Shown here in pieces: positions 8,423 through 17,300 of a stretch of 47,254 bases of DNA; position 1 is the first letter of the stretch; each line of letters starts with the position of its first letter. Under the pieces are notes generated by a model. It worked only from the letters and a program-made list of their open reading frames with translations. It was not told where the DNA came from and made no database searches. The DNA comes from JBEVNR01 sp040507985 (GTDB lineage: Bacteria; Pseudomonadota; Alphaproteobacteria; Rickettsiales; UBA6187), in contig JBEVNR010000025.1 in the NCBI GenBank assembly GCA_040507985.1, positions 1 to 47,254 on the forward strand, given 5' to 3'. Position numbers and translations under genes: made by a program.

Positions 8423-9886
8423 TTAGGCCGCTTTTTTCCCGGCAGCCTCTTTGTCGGCCATTTTACGCGCTTTTTCGAGCGCTTCGTCAATGCCGCCGAC
8501 CATATAAAACGCCGATTCCGGCACAGAGTCATGTACGCCGTCCACGATCTCGCCGAAGCCTTTAATCGTCTCTTGCAGCGACACCAGCTTGCCCGGTGCG
8601 CCGGTGAAGGCTTCCGCGACGTGGAACGGTTGCGACAAGAAGCGTTGAATTTTACGGGCGCGTGCTACGATGCGCTTATCTTCCTCCGACAATTCTTCCA
8701 TGCCCAAAATCGCGATGATATCTTGCAGCGACTTATAGGTTTGCAGAATTCTCTGCACTTCGCGCGCGACGCGATAATGCTCTTCGCCCACCACGTCGGG
8801 GCTGAGAATTTGGGACACGGAGTCGAGCGGGTCCACCGCCGGGTAAATTCCCATTTCGGCGATGGAACGATTCAGCACCGTCGTCGCGTCAAGATGCGCG
8901 AACGACGTCGCCGGCGCCGGGTCGGTTAAGTCGTCGGCGGGAACGTACACGGCTTGAATGGAGGTGATGGAGCCTTTATGGGTGGAAGTGATGCGCTCTT
9001 GCATGTTGCCCATGTCGGTCGCGAGCGTCGGTTGATAGCCTACGGCGGAGGGAATGCGTCCGAGCAGCGCCGACACTTCCGCGCCGGCCTGCGTGAAGCG
9101 GAACACGTTGTCAACGAAGAACAGTACGTCTTGCCCTTCCTTATCGCGGAAATATTCGGCTTGCGTGAGGCCGCTCAGCGCCACGCGCGCGCGCGCTCCG
9201 GGGGGTTCGTTCATTTGTCCGTAGACGAGCGCGCACTTGGATTTAGACGGATCGTCTAAATTGATAACGCCCGAATCGATCATTTCATGATAAAGGTCGT
9301 TGCCCTCGCGCGTCCGCTCGCCCACCCCGGCGAACACGGAATAACCGCCGTGCGCCTTGGCGATGTTGTTGATTAATTCCATGATTAAGACGGTTTTCCC
9401 GACGCCGGCGCCGCCGAACAATCCAACCTTACCGCCTTTGGCATAGGGCGCGAGCAGGTCGATGACCTTAATGCCGGTAACGAGCATTTCCTCCGCCGTC
9501 GCCTGATCGGCGAAGGAGGGCGCGTCGGCGTGAATGGAGGCTTTGCCCGACGCGTGAATGGGACCGCGCTCGTCGATCGGGTTGCCGATCACGTCCATAA
9601 TCCGTCCAAGCACCGCCGGTCCAACGGGAACGCAAATTCGGTCGCCGGTGTTGGTCACTTCCGTGCCGCGCACCAGCCCGTCGGTGGAATCCATCGCGAT
9701 CGTACGGACGACGCCGTCGCCCAAATGTTGCGCGACTTCGAGCACCAAGGTCTTGCCGTTATTTTCGCAGGTTAATGCGTGCAAAATTTCCGGAGCGGCG
9801 CCAACGGGAAAGGCGACGTCGACGACGGCGGAAATAACCTGTTTGACCGATCCTGCTTGGCGGCGTTCAGGGTGGTGATGAGACAT
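8423..9886 (-). CDS. atpD: ATP synthase F1 beta subunit
   Basis: Beta carries the catalytic nucleotide sites of the F1 head. The 487-residue protein shows the P-loop GGAGVGKT at 158-165, the catalytic glutamate in GERTREGNDLY, the Walker B strand ending in FFVDNVFRFTQAG, and the DELSEED-like motif as EELSEEDK in the C-terminal helical domain. It ends with an Ala/Lys-rich tail. The N-terminal beta barrel is preceded by about 12 extra residues with a short His run (MSHHHPERR), a mild oddity. It lies between atpG and atpC in the standard order. Confidence 0.98.
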   Translation of the reverse strand: MSHHHPERRQAGSVKQVISAVVDVAFPVGAAPEILHALTCENNGKTLVLEVAQHLGDGVVRTIAMDSTDGLVRGTEVTNTGDRICVPVGPAVLGRIMDVIGNPIDERGPIHASGKASIHADAPSFADQATAEEMLVTGIKVIDLLAPYAKGGKVGLFGGAGVGKTVLIMELINNIAKAHGGYSVFAGVGERTREGNDLYHEMIDSGVINLDDPSKSKCALVYGQMNEPPGARARVALSGLTQAEYFRDKEGQDVLFFVDNVFRFTQAGAEVSALLGRIPSAVGYQPTLATDMGNMQERITSTHKGSITSIQAVYVPADDLTDPAPATSFAHLDATTVLNRSIAEMGIYPAVDPLDSVSQILSPDVVGEEHYRVAREVQRILQTYKSLQDIIAILGMEELSEEDKRIVARARKIQRFLSQPFHVAEAFTGAPGKLVSLQETIKGFGEIVDGVHDSVPESAFYMVGGIDEALEKARKMADKEAAGKKAA

Positions 9887-9909
9887 AACGAACGGTTCTC
9901 CTACAATAT

Positions 9910-10803
9910 TTATACGGCTTCGGCGCCGGAGATGATTTCGATCAATTCTTTGGTGATGGCGGCTTGGCGGCTGCGGTTGTAACGAAGCGTGAGTTCCCCG
10001 ACCATTTTGCCGGCGTTGCGGTTCGCGTTGTCCATCGCCGTCATGCGCGCCGCGTGTTCGCTGGCCGCGCTTTCTAAAATAGCGTCGTATAGTTGCACCG
10101 CCACGTTTTTCGGCAGAATTTCTTTTAAGATTTCTTCTTGGTCCGGCTCATACTCATAGACGGGATGCAACTCGCCGGAATTGACGTTTGCTTGCGTCTC
10201 GTCACCTTCGGACTCCACCGGAATGAGGGGACGCACCGACACGCGCTGCACCAAGGCGTTGACGAATTCGGTATAAATCACGCGGCAACGGCTAAATTCC
10301 CCCTTCTCAAAACTGGCGATGAGGGACGTCGCGAGCGCGTCAGCCAAAGCGAACGGGACGTCGCGCTTCGACGACAACCCAAATTCTTTGCCCGCGATTT
10401 GATTGTCGGACAGATGCGAAAAATGCGAGAATAATTTGCGGCCGACGAAATAGACCTGAAAATCGCCGCCGCGCTCTTTTATCGCCGTAATTTCGTCGCG
10501 CAGTTTCTTCGTTACGTGCGAGTTATAGCTTCCGCACAACCCACGGTCGGAGGAAATAGCGAGTATCAGCGTTTTTTCCTTGGCGCCGTTGCCCGCAATC
10601 AACGCGGGAAGCGATGCGGCGTCGCCGTTCGCCGCCAAATGGCGCATCACGCCGCGCATCAGCCGAGCATAGGGCTGGGAGGCTTCCGCCTTCATCCGCA
10701 CCTTGCGCAATTTGGCCGCCGACACCACCTTCATCGCCTTGGTGATTTTCTGCGTCGATTTTACGCTTTTTATGCGTTTGCGAAGTTCTTTTAAATTCGA
10801 CAT
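9910..10803 (-). CDS. atpG: ATP synthase F1 gamma subunit
   Basis: Gamma is the central shaft that turns inside the alpha3-beta3 head. The 297-residue length is normal. The N-terminal coiled-coil helix is clear (LKELRKRIKSVKSTQKITKAMKVV split around residues 4-30), the Rossmann-like middle has SDRGLCGSYN (about 88-97), and the C-terminal helix contains RMTAMDNANRNAGKM, which contacts the beta subunits. It lies 30 bases after atpA and 23 before atpD on the same strand. Confidence 0.97.
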   Translation of the reverse strand: MSNLKELRKRIKSVKSTQKITKAMKVVSAAKLRKVRMKAEASQPYARLMRGVMRHLAANGDAASLPALIAGNGAKEKTLILAISSDRGLCGSYNSHVTKKLRDEITAIKERGGDFQVYFVGRKLFSHFSHLSDNQIAGKEFGLSSKRDVPFALADALATSLIASFEKGEFSRCRVIYTEFVNALVQRVSVRPLIPVESEGDETQANVNSGELHPVYEYEPDQEEILKEILPKNVAVQLYDAILESAASEHAARMTAMDNANRNAGKMVGELTLRYNRSRQAAITKELIEIISGAEAV

Positions 10804-10833
10804 AACGCCGTGTCTCGCCTTACCCTATCTTGC

Positions 10834-12384
10834 TTACGCTACGAATACGTTGCCGAATTCTTCCAAAATTTTCGCCAGACGTTCGGCGCCGGCGTCGCTG
10901 AGGGCGCTCGTATCGCGAATTTCCTTCAGCAAATCGGCGTGGCGGATGCGCATTTCGCTCAGCAAATCGGCCTCGTAATCGCCGATCCGCGCGGTCGGCA
11001 CGTTGTCGACGTAGCCTTTTACGCCGGCGAAAATCACCACGACTTGTTCCTCCATTTTCAGCGGAGAATATTGCTTTTGCTTGAGTAATTCGGTGAGGCG
11101 TTCGCCGCGCGCCAGCAATTTTTGCGTGGAGGCGTCGAGGTCGGAGGCAAATTGCGCGAACGATTCCATCTCGCGATATTGCGCCAATTCCAGCTTAATG
11201 CTGCCGGCCACTTTTTTCATGGCCTTGGTTTGGGCGGAAGAACCGACGCGGGACACCGACAGGCCGACGTTGACGGCGGGGCGAATGCCTTTATAGAATA
11301 AATCCGTTTCCAGGAATATTTGCCCGTCGGTGATGGAAATCACGTTCGTCGGAATATAGGCCGACACGTCGCCGGCTTGCGTTTCGATGATCGGAAGAGC
11401 GGTGAGCGAACCGGCGCCCAACTCGTCGGACATTTTCGCCGCGCGTTCGAGCAAGCGGGAGTGCAAGTAAAACACGTCGCCGGGATAAGCTTCGCGTCCG
11501 GGAGGACGGCGCAGCAAGAGCGACATTTGCCGATACGCCACGGCGTGTTTCGACAAATCGTCGTAAATAATCAGCGCGTGCATGCCGTTGTCGCGGAAAT
11601 ATTCGCCGATGGCGCACGCCACGTACGGCGCCAAATATTGCAGCGGCGCCGGGTCGGAGGCGGTCGCCGCGACGACGGTCGTGTAGGCCATCGCGCCGGA
11701 GTCTTGCAAACGCTTCACTACCTTAGCGACGTTGGAACGCTTTTGGCCGATGGCGACGTAAATGCAGTAAATCTTGTTTTTCTCGTCGCCGGCGTCGTGG
11801 GCGGGCTTTTGGTTGATGATCGCGTCGATAGCGATGGCGGTTTTGCCGGTTTGGCGGTCGCCGATAATCAGCTCGCGCTGGCCGCGTCCGATGGGAATAA
11901 GCGCGTCGATGGATTTAATGCCCGTCTGCACCGGCTCATGCACCGACTTGCGCTGAATGATGCCGGGAGCCTTCGTTTCGATGCGCGCGGTGCGCGTCGT
12001 GTTTAATTCGCCTTTATTGTCGATGGGGCGGCCTAACCCATTTACCACGCGGCCAAGCAATTCCGGCCCAACGGGAGTTTCCGCGATTTTGCCGGTACGC
12101 TTCACCACGTCGCCTTCCTTCACGTCGGAGTCGGAACCGAACAGCACCACGCCGACATTGTCGCTTTCCAGGTTGAGCGCCATGCCGACGACGCCGGAGG
12201 CGAATTCGACCTGCTCGCCGGCCTGAATGTTGTCCAGTCCGTAGACCGACGCCACGCCGTCTTTAATGGATACGACGGAACCGATTTCGGCATATTCGCA
12301 TTCTTGCTTTCCCGACGAGAAACGCTCTATGCGTTGCTTGAGAATGTCGGCTATTTCCGATACTTGCGCGGCTTTGGCGGGCAT
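10834..12384 (-). CDS. atpA: ATP synthase F1 alpha subunit
   Basis: Alpha forms the non-catalytic nucleotide sites of F1. The 516-residue product has the N-terminal helix that binds delta, a beta-barrel domain, and a P-loop GDRQTGKT at 175-182. The arginine finger lies in the conserved VGLSVSRVGSSAQ stretch, where the family places it. The length and the start MPAKAAQVSEI fit the family. It lies 30 bases after atpH. F0 genes are absent, which agrees with the separate F0 cluster usual in alphaproteobacteria. Confidence 0.98.
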   Translation of the reverse strand: MPAKAAQVSEIADILKQRIERFSSGKQECEYAEIGSVVSIKDGVASVYGLDNIQAGEQVEFASGVVGMALNLESDNVGVVLFGSDSDVKEGDVVKRTGKIAETPVGPELLGRVVNGLGRPIDNKGELNTTRTARIETKAPGIIQRKSVHEPVQTGIKSIDALIPIGRGQRELIIGDRQTGKTAIAIDAIINQKPAHDAGDEKNKIYCIYVAIGQKRSNVAKVVKRLQDSGAMAYTTVVAATASDPAPLQYLAPYVACAIGEYFRDNGMHALIIYDDLSKHAVAYRQMSLLLRRPPGREAYPGDVFYLHSRLLERAAKMSDELGAGSLTALPIIETQAGDVSAYIPTNVISITDGQIFLETDLFYKGIRPAVNVGLSVSRVGSSAQTKAMKKVAGSIKLELAQYREMESFAQFASDLDASTQKLLARGERLTELLKQKQYSPLKMEEQVVVIFAGVKGYVDNVPTARIGDYEADLLSEMRIRHADLLKEIRDTSALSDAGAERLAKILEEFGNVFVA

Positions 12385-12414
12385 GTCGTCCTCTTTCTTA
12401 GATGGCGTCGTATG

Positions 12415-12993
12415 TTATGATGCGTGTTTGCGGGAATCGTCGGCGCAATAATTGGCGAGCGCGCGCAACCTGGCGTCTAGCGTGTAGTCAAACATGGACG
12501 ACCCGACATAGGCGCGCACTCCGCCGAGCAATTTTTTATTGATCGTAATTTTCAACTCGACGTTGTCGCCGAAACGCGGGGCGAGCGCGCGTTTTAATTC
12601 TTTCACCTGCGCGTCGGTCGGCTGCGTTGCGAACTCGGCGCGGCCGGAGACGACGTTGTTTTCGTCCGCCACCATCGCGGCGAAAATTTTATGGACGTCG
12701 GACAACAGGGAAAATCGGTCGTTCTCAATGAGAAGAACAATAAAAGCGACGAAAACGGACGAAAATTTTTGGGAAAGAGAGTCGGTAAAAAGCGCTTTTT
12801 TCTTATCCGCCGTCACGGACGGATCAAGAAAAAAACCGTTGGCGCCGGAGGCCGAAAGAGCGTCAAGAAGAATTTTCAGATTGTCGCCGGCGTCGCTTCG
12901 CGCTTTGCCGTCCGGGAGGACGCTAAAAAAAGCCTGGGCGTATTTTTCCGCAACGGCGCGCTGTTTGTCCATAATTTTGAGGGCGATATTCAC
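12415..12993 (-). CDS. atpH: ATP synthase F1 delta subunit
   Basis: Delta links the F1 head to the peripheral stalk. The product is 192 residues from a GTG at 12993, or 185 from the ATG at 12972 (MDKQRAVAEKYAQAFF), which resembles the usual family start better; no clear ribosome binding site settles it. The N-terminal six-helix domain and the C-terminal ELKITINKKLLGGVRAYVG pattern (about residues 150-170) are visible. It is the first gene of the leftward atpH-A-G-D-C-uppP run. Its upstream region is gene-free for about 300 bases. Confidence 0.92.
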   Translation of the reverse strand: MNIALKIMDKQRAVAEKYAQAFFSVLPDGKARSDAGDNLKILLDALSASGANGFFLDPSVTADKKKALFTDSLSQKFSSVFVAFIVLLIENDRFSLLSDVHKIFAAMVADENNVVSGRAEFATQPTDAQVKELKRALAPRFGDNVELKITINKKLLGGVRAYVGSSMFDYTLDARLRALANYCADDSRKHAS

Positions 12994-13216
12994 GTTCTAA
13001 TTTCGTACGCAGAACTATCATAGACGTCTTGCCGGCGCAAGGGAAAAATCCGAAACCCCGCGCATTTTATCGACGGAGAGCGTCGAAACGGAAGCGGCCG
13101 CGCCATCGTGGCCACGTGCCATGTAATCAAAGGGCGCGTCTCACAGGGGGAACCCACGACGCGCTGTCGGCAAAAAACGTCCTGCCTGCGAAATTGTAGC
13201 GAAAGAGAGTAAATCA
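12994..13216. other. Gene-free, structured stretch upstream of atpH
   Basis: No convincing protein gene is seen. The sequence is GC-rich and rich in inverted repeats: GCGCGTC (about 13134-13140) can pair with GACGCGC (about 13158-13164) across a loop holding GGGGGAACCC, and GGCC elements near 13096 and 13110 form a second fold. It could be the leader of the ATP synthase operon or a small structured RNA. I see no match to an RNA family I know. Confidence 0.35.
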
Positions 13217-13246
13217 TTGATTTTTTGCGTGATAAACGGATATAAA
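13217..13246 (+). promoter_or_regulatory. Sigma70-like promoter before the Cys-rich peptide
   Basis: TTGATT (13217-13222) and TATAAA (13241-13246) are 18 bases apart. A transcript would start near 13253, about 43 bases before the ATG of the cysteine-rich peptide at 13296. The match is decent but has not been compared with a genome background. Confidence 0.45.
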
Positions 13247-13295
13247 GCAGCGTATTTTTTTGCTAAATCAGCTACAGTATTTTCTGCGCATCGTC

Positions 13296-13388
13296 ATGCC
13301 TGCCTCAAGTTGTAAGTGCCAATCGTCCGGTTGCCCGTTCTGCAACGGATGCAATAATAGCAATTGTGATAATTTTTGTTCTTGTTAA
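13296..13388 (+). CDS. 30-residue Cys-rich peptide, metallothionein-like
   Basis: The reading frame from ATG at 13296 to TAA at 13386-13388 encodes 30 residues with eight cysteines, at positions 6, 8, 13, 16, 19, 24, 28 and 30. They form C-x-C pairs at both ends and CPFCNGC in the middle; other residues are mainly Ser, Asn and Gly. This is the look of a small metallothionein that wraps a cluster of Cu(I), Zn or Cd, and the size is close to the 25-residue fungal copper metallothioneins. A promoter-like pair lies upstream and a hairpin (AGGCAAT/ATTGCCT, 13388-13413) overlaps the stop codon. No clear ribosome binding site is visible, which lowers confidence. A small antimicrobial or a chance frame are the alternatives. 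Confidence 0.5.
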   Translation: MPASSCKCQSSGCPFCNGCNNSNCDNFCSC

Positions 13389-13761
13389 GGCAATGTGCGG
13401 CATGAAATTGCCTGAATCCCTGCGTATTCTTATTGACGTCGCCCGCTTATTTTAAAAAAATTAAATTTTCTTATGGTTACGGGTGCCGATCGTCGTCGAA
13501 CGGGGCGCGGCTGCCGCGCTTTTGGCGGATCGGTAAAATTGAGCGTGGGTAATTGAGACGGCTTCGTTTCAATCGTTAAGGATGTCGCCCTGTTTTTAGA
13601 GATTCCGCGGTATGACGACACACGTTAGCTTGTCATCATCAGAATATCGCATGGGTGATAGGTAAAAGTATATTCCCGATATATAAAGTGGCCGCGTTAC
13701 GTGCGGATAACTTATGTATATTTCGTTAACGTGGGTTTTGTTCAGTAAAAAGGAGAACATC
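13389..13761. other. Gene-free stretch
   Basis: About 370 bases between the Cys-rich peptide and the 72-residue protein hold no convincing gene. A 7-bp hairpin (AGGCAAT with ATTGCCT) sits at the left edge, and a GC-rich palindrome (GCGCGG..CCGCGC) lies near 13503-13518. The promoter of the next gene should lie in the AT-rich part (13660-13740), but I cannot pick one pair of boxes. Confidence 0.4.
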
Positions 13762-13980
13762 ATGTCCGACAATAAGCAAAACCCGAAAGCTACCGCCGAT
13801 AAAGACAATAACGGCGAGAAGTCCGGCACGGATCGCAAGGTCGATCCAAACTTTAAGCGTCAAGAAGACGGTAATAAAAACGAAGGCGTAAAGTCCGATG
13901 CGGAACGCAAAGGCGAAAAATCGATGCGCTCAAACGAATCGGAAAAAGACGAAGTAAGTCAACGCGAAGAAGTTCGCTAG
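13762..13980 (+). CDS. Very hydrophilic 72-residue protein, unknown
   Basis: The ATG at 13762 has a strong AAAGGAG ribosome binding site six bases upstream (13748-13755), so it is preferred over the ATG at 13714. The product starts MSDNKQNPKATADK and consists almost wholly of Lys, Glu, Asp, Asn, Ser and Gly, with no hydrophobic core, no Cys and no membrane segment. Two loosely similar segments (GEKSGTDRKVD and GVKSDAERKGEKS) suggest an internal repeat. It should be intrinsically disordered. Small disordered proteins of this kind are often stress or desiccation related, but that is only an analogy. It stands alone and is followed by a good terminator. Confidence 0.75.
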   Translation: MSDNKQNPKATADKDNNGEKSGTDRKVDPNFKRQEDGNKNEGVKSDAERKGEKSMRSNESEKDEVSQREEVR

Positions 13981-13987
13981 GCTATAT

Positions 13988-14020
13988 AAAAAAGGGGCGG
14001 TACATAGCCGCCCTTTTCGT
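13988..14020 (+). terminator. Rho-independent terminator of the 72-residue protein gene
   Basis: GGGCGG (13995-14000) pairs with CCGCCC (14008-14013) around a 7-base loop. Flanking A and T tracts extend the stem and leave TTTT on the 3' side. It starts eight bases after the stop codon. The A-rich left arm means it could also act weakly on transcripts from the right. Confidence 0.8.
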
Positions 14021-14052
14021 TAGGCCCTAACACTTCCGTTAGTTGCCGTTAT

Positions 14053-14331
14053 TTAAGGATGGCGATCGTCCGGAATGTGCATGTACACGTCCGGCGCGTC
14101 GTCGAACGTCGATCTTCTGGCGCGAAGCTCTTCTTCCATGCGAGAGACGCTTTTTTGCGCGTCGTCTTCGTCCGTTTCCATTTCGGCGACGTTGCGAAAA
14201 AAGGCGCGCGTTTTTCGCCATAGAAGCTTTAGCGTTTTCCATGCGATGATAAGGGCGAAATAGGCGCCGATCAATGCAAGGGCGTAGATAAGCGTGGGGT
14301 CTATGCGGGCAATGAGGTCGTTATGCGGCAT
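14053..14331 (-). CDS. Small single-pass membrane protein, unknown
   Basis: The ATG at 14331 overlaps the last 11 bases of the large glycosyltransferase gene and gives 92 residues; a longer frame from 14406 lies wholly within that gene and is rejected. A membrane helix at about residues 14-33 (LIYALALIGAYFALIIAW) is followed by a basic patch (KTLKLLWRKTR) and a charged, probably cytoplasmic tail. The overlap implies coupled translation with the glycosyltransferase, so it may help that enzyme or a transport step. I do not recognise the family. Confidence 0.6.
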   Translation of the reverse strand: MPHNDLIARIDPTLIYALALIGAYFALIIAWKTLKLLWRKTRAFFRNVAEMETDEDDAQKSVSRMEEELRARRSTFDDAPDVYMHIPDDRHP

Positions 14332-17300
14332 GGGCCTGCTCTCCGCGTAAGGTTTCTTCCAGCGTTTTGATAAGGTTGGCGACGAGGGATTTTTTGTCTC
14401 CGACAATATCGCCGCGCACGTGACGGACGGAATGGTGCCATACGTCCGTTCCGCGCTCGTCTATCTCGCGCCAGTGCAATTCGCTCGAGTTGGACAGCAG
14501 CAGCGTTTGGCGTCCGAGCGCGCCGGCTAGCTCGACCACGGTGGTCGCGGGGGCGATGATGACGTCCATGCACGTCATCAGCGCCGCCACGCCGTCCAGG
14601 TCGTTATATTGGTCGAGATCGTCGAAATGTACGATCGGCGCCGCGCAATGTTCGGCAACCCATGCTAATTCGGTGACGGGATTATCGTATTGGAGGTTGA
14701 CGAAATGCGCCCGCCCCGCGAATTGATCGAAAACCGGCTGCAAATCTTCTATTTTTAGGTAATGTTCGTTACGCGAGAAGGTACGCAGGCTGCTTGCCCA
14801 ACTTATGCCGACGATAGGTTTGCCGTCGCCCGGCAAGCGGGATCGAAAGAACGCTTGTCTTGCGTCGTCGGCTATTAAGTAAGGCGTGCCGGGGATGGAT
14901 TGCTTGTCTTGCACCACTTCGCATATTTGATCGGTGACAAGGGTAAAGGCGTCGCAACGTTCCATCGCATCCAGCGCGTTATTGTCGAATACATCCACTA
15001 AATCCGAATGCGGAAGCAAGTTATAACGGGATAATTCTGCGGAATAATGCAGGTCGCGCAATCGGGCGATCGGAAAGATTTCTATTTCGGGGAAAGAGCG
15101 AACCATCAACGCATATAATTTATCGCCGCACGAAATACATATTTTTTTCGCTTCGTATAGGCGTAAAAACTCGCGATACAAGGAAGCGAACCGCAATTCG
15201 TCTCCCGGACCGAATATCGCGAAAATGGCCAAGGAACCTGCGTCTATCGCTAATTGTTCGGACGATTGAACATATTTTTCGGGAAACTGCTCTTTTAGCG
15301 TTTGGCATTTTTTTAATGCGCGAAAACTTTTATAGGCGTCGTGAATATTTCCGACGCCGAAATTGTATTTTCTATACAGCATTTCGCTGATGAGGGAGCC
15401 GCTTTTTTGTACGGACTTATTTTCCGCTAGGGAAAAAAGTTGTTTTGCCCACGCGTAATCGTCCATCCGGACGGCTAACGTGACCGCTTCCCGGAAGGCG
15501 TTAAGCCCGGGAAATTTTGTTATCATGCCTTCGGCTATCGAACGGGCTTTATCGTGATTTCCGGTATGGATATAGTAAAGCAGCAAAAGGCTGTAATATT
15601 GGGGGTTTTTTTCCTTTATGCGTTGAATGCGGCGATATTGCTCGTCATGGCGTTCGCAATGCATGTCGGCTTTCGCTAGTTTGATTTCGTCATTTGCGTC
15701 GCGCCTTTGAACGGAAAGACGACCGCGCACCATCTCTTGAAAAGCGCGCTCAAAAGGCACGTCGCCAAAAGTATCGCGCAACAATCCCGGAAAAAACGTG
15801 ATGCGCTCCGCAAAGCTAGGGTTGATTATCAAGGCTTTAGCCATGCCGACCGCCATCGCCTTGCCTTCGCCGGCAACGTAAAGATGCTTAACGCGATCTT
15901 GTAGCGCTTTAGGAAAATCGCCGCCGATGACGCCGGCAATTTTATTTATCTCCGCCGCTCCGATAAAATCGAATTGCGAGGCGGCCACGTCCGCTACGTG
16001 CATAAAAACGTCTTTGTGGGAAAATCCGCTAAGCAGAAGGCGTAATAACGCTTTTTTTGCACCTTCGACGTTCCGCCTGTTTTTGAGCGTAACGGCCAAT
16101 TTTTTTTCGAAGGCGATATTTGCATGCGTAACAAGTTTTTTCGAGGCCGAACGTTCGCCGGCGTCGGCGTCCGCTTTTTTACTTTCGATAATCCGAAGCA
16201 ATAATTCTTGGCTTTCCTTAAATTTATCTTGCGAGAAAGTAACTTCCTCTATTTGAGGAAGAAAGGACAGGTCATGCGTATAACGTAACAGATCGACCGT
16301 TTCTTGTATGATCACGTCGCCGGGAACGCTTTTTTGTAACGCGGTAAAAACATGGGGAAGAAGTTTTTTATTTTTATATGCGACGCCTAAAAAAGCGGCG
16401 GCAATAACGCGATAATATGTCTTGGACGCAATTTTTATGGGAAAGCTCCAAATGTTGCGTATGCCTTCCGATACGTCGTAGCCACCCATCGCCGACGCCA
16501 GTAACGCTATGTTGTTGTCGCTTTCGGAAAGGGCGTTGAGAGAATGTGCATTATTTTTTGCGTTCAACGATTTCTTGTCTCGCGCAAGGTCGTACCTCCC
16601 CCCGGCCTCAAGCATCGTCGCCAGCATCCCCTTCACCCTATCTCCGCTCCCGTAGGGATATTTCGTATTTAGCAGATAGTGGCGAGCGAAAAATTCGTCT
16701 ATCGTCACAGGCGTTTTTTGATGGAAGGCGCCTTTTGCCCTGTCTTCGGTCAGGCCGCATCCGGCATAAAAGGGCTTTCCCGTGACGATCACGCGCTTTT
16801 CGCGTATGACGGCGTCGAGTGCGTGCGGGGCGCCGTTGGTGTAAACGACGTCGCACGCCGCTATCATGTCGACGGGGCGCAGGGGCTTGCGCACGAGAAA
16901 GTAGCTTCGCTTTTTTCCGTCTATCCGCACGGTTCTTTCCATGGGTACGTAGGCGTGCCGCTTTGAATCGTCCATCACGTAGACGTTGGCGGACGGGTTT
17001 TCGCGCAACGCCGTTTCGGTAAGACGGAGCCGCGCTTTCGCCGCGCGCGCGCCGGCGAGCATGCCCCTCGGCTTTCCCGCGACGACCAAAATACGTTCGC
17101 CCAGCGTGACGCCAAGATATTTCTCCGTATCGATAAAACTTGGCGATCCCATGTAATTTATGCCAAGCTCTACGTAGAGGCGGCGCAATTTTTTTGCCTC
17201 TTCGACCAACTCCGGCGAGGGCGTCGCGTCGTCGGGGTTCAGAATCTTAAAACAAGCGGGAAAAGAAAGCCGCGTCGGATGTCCGATCAGTCCGCGCGCA

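Noticed and set aside
11320..12006. 228-residue frame antisense to atpA
   Set aside because: It mirrors a highly conserved gene, and its His/Arg/Gly-rich composition is typical of a shadow frame in GC-rich DNA.
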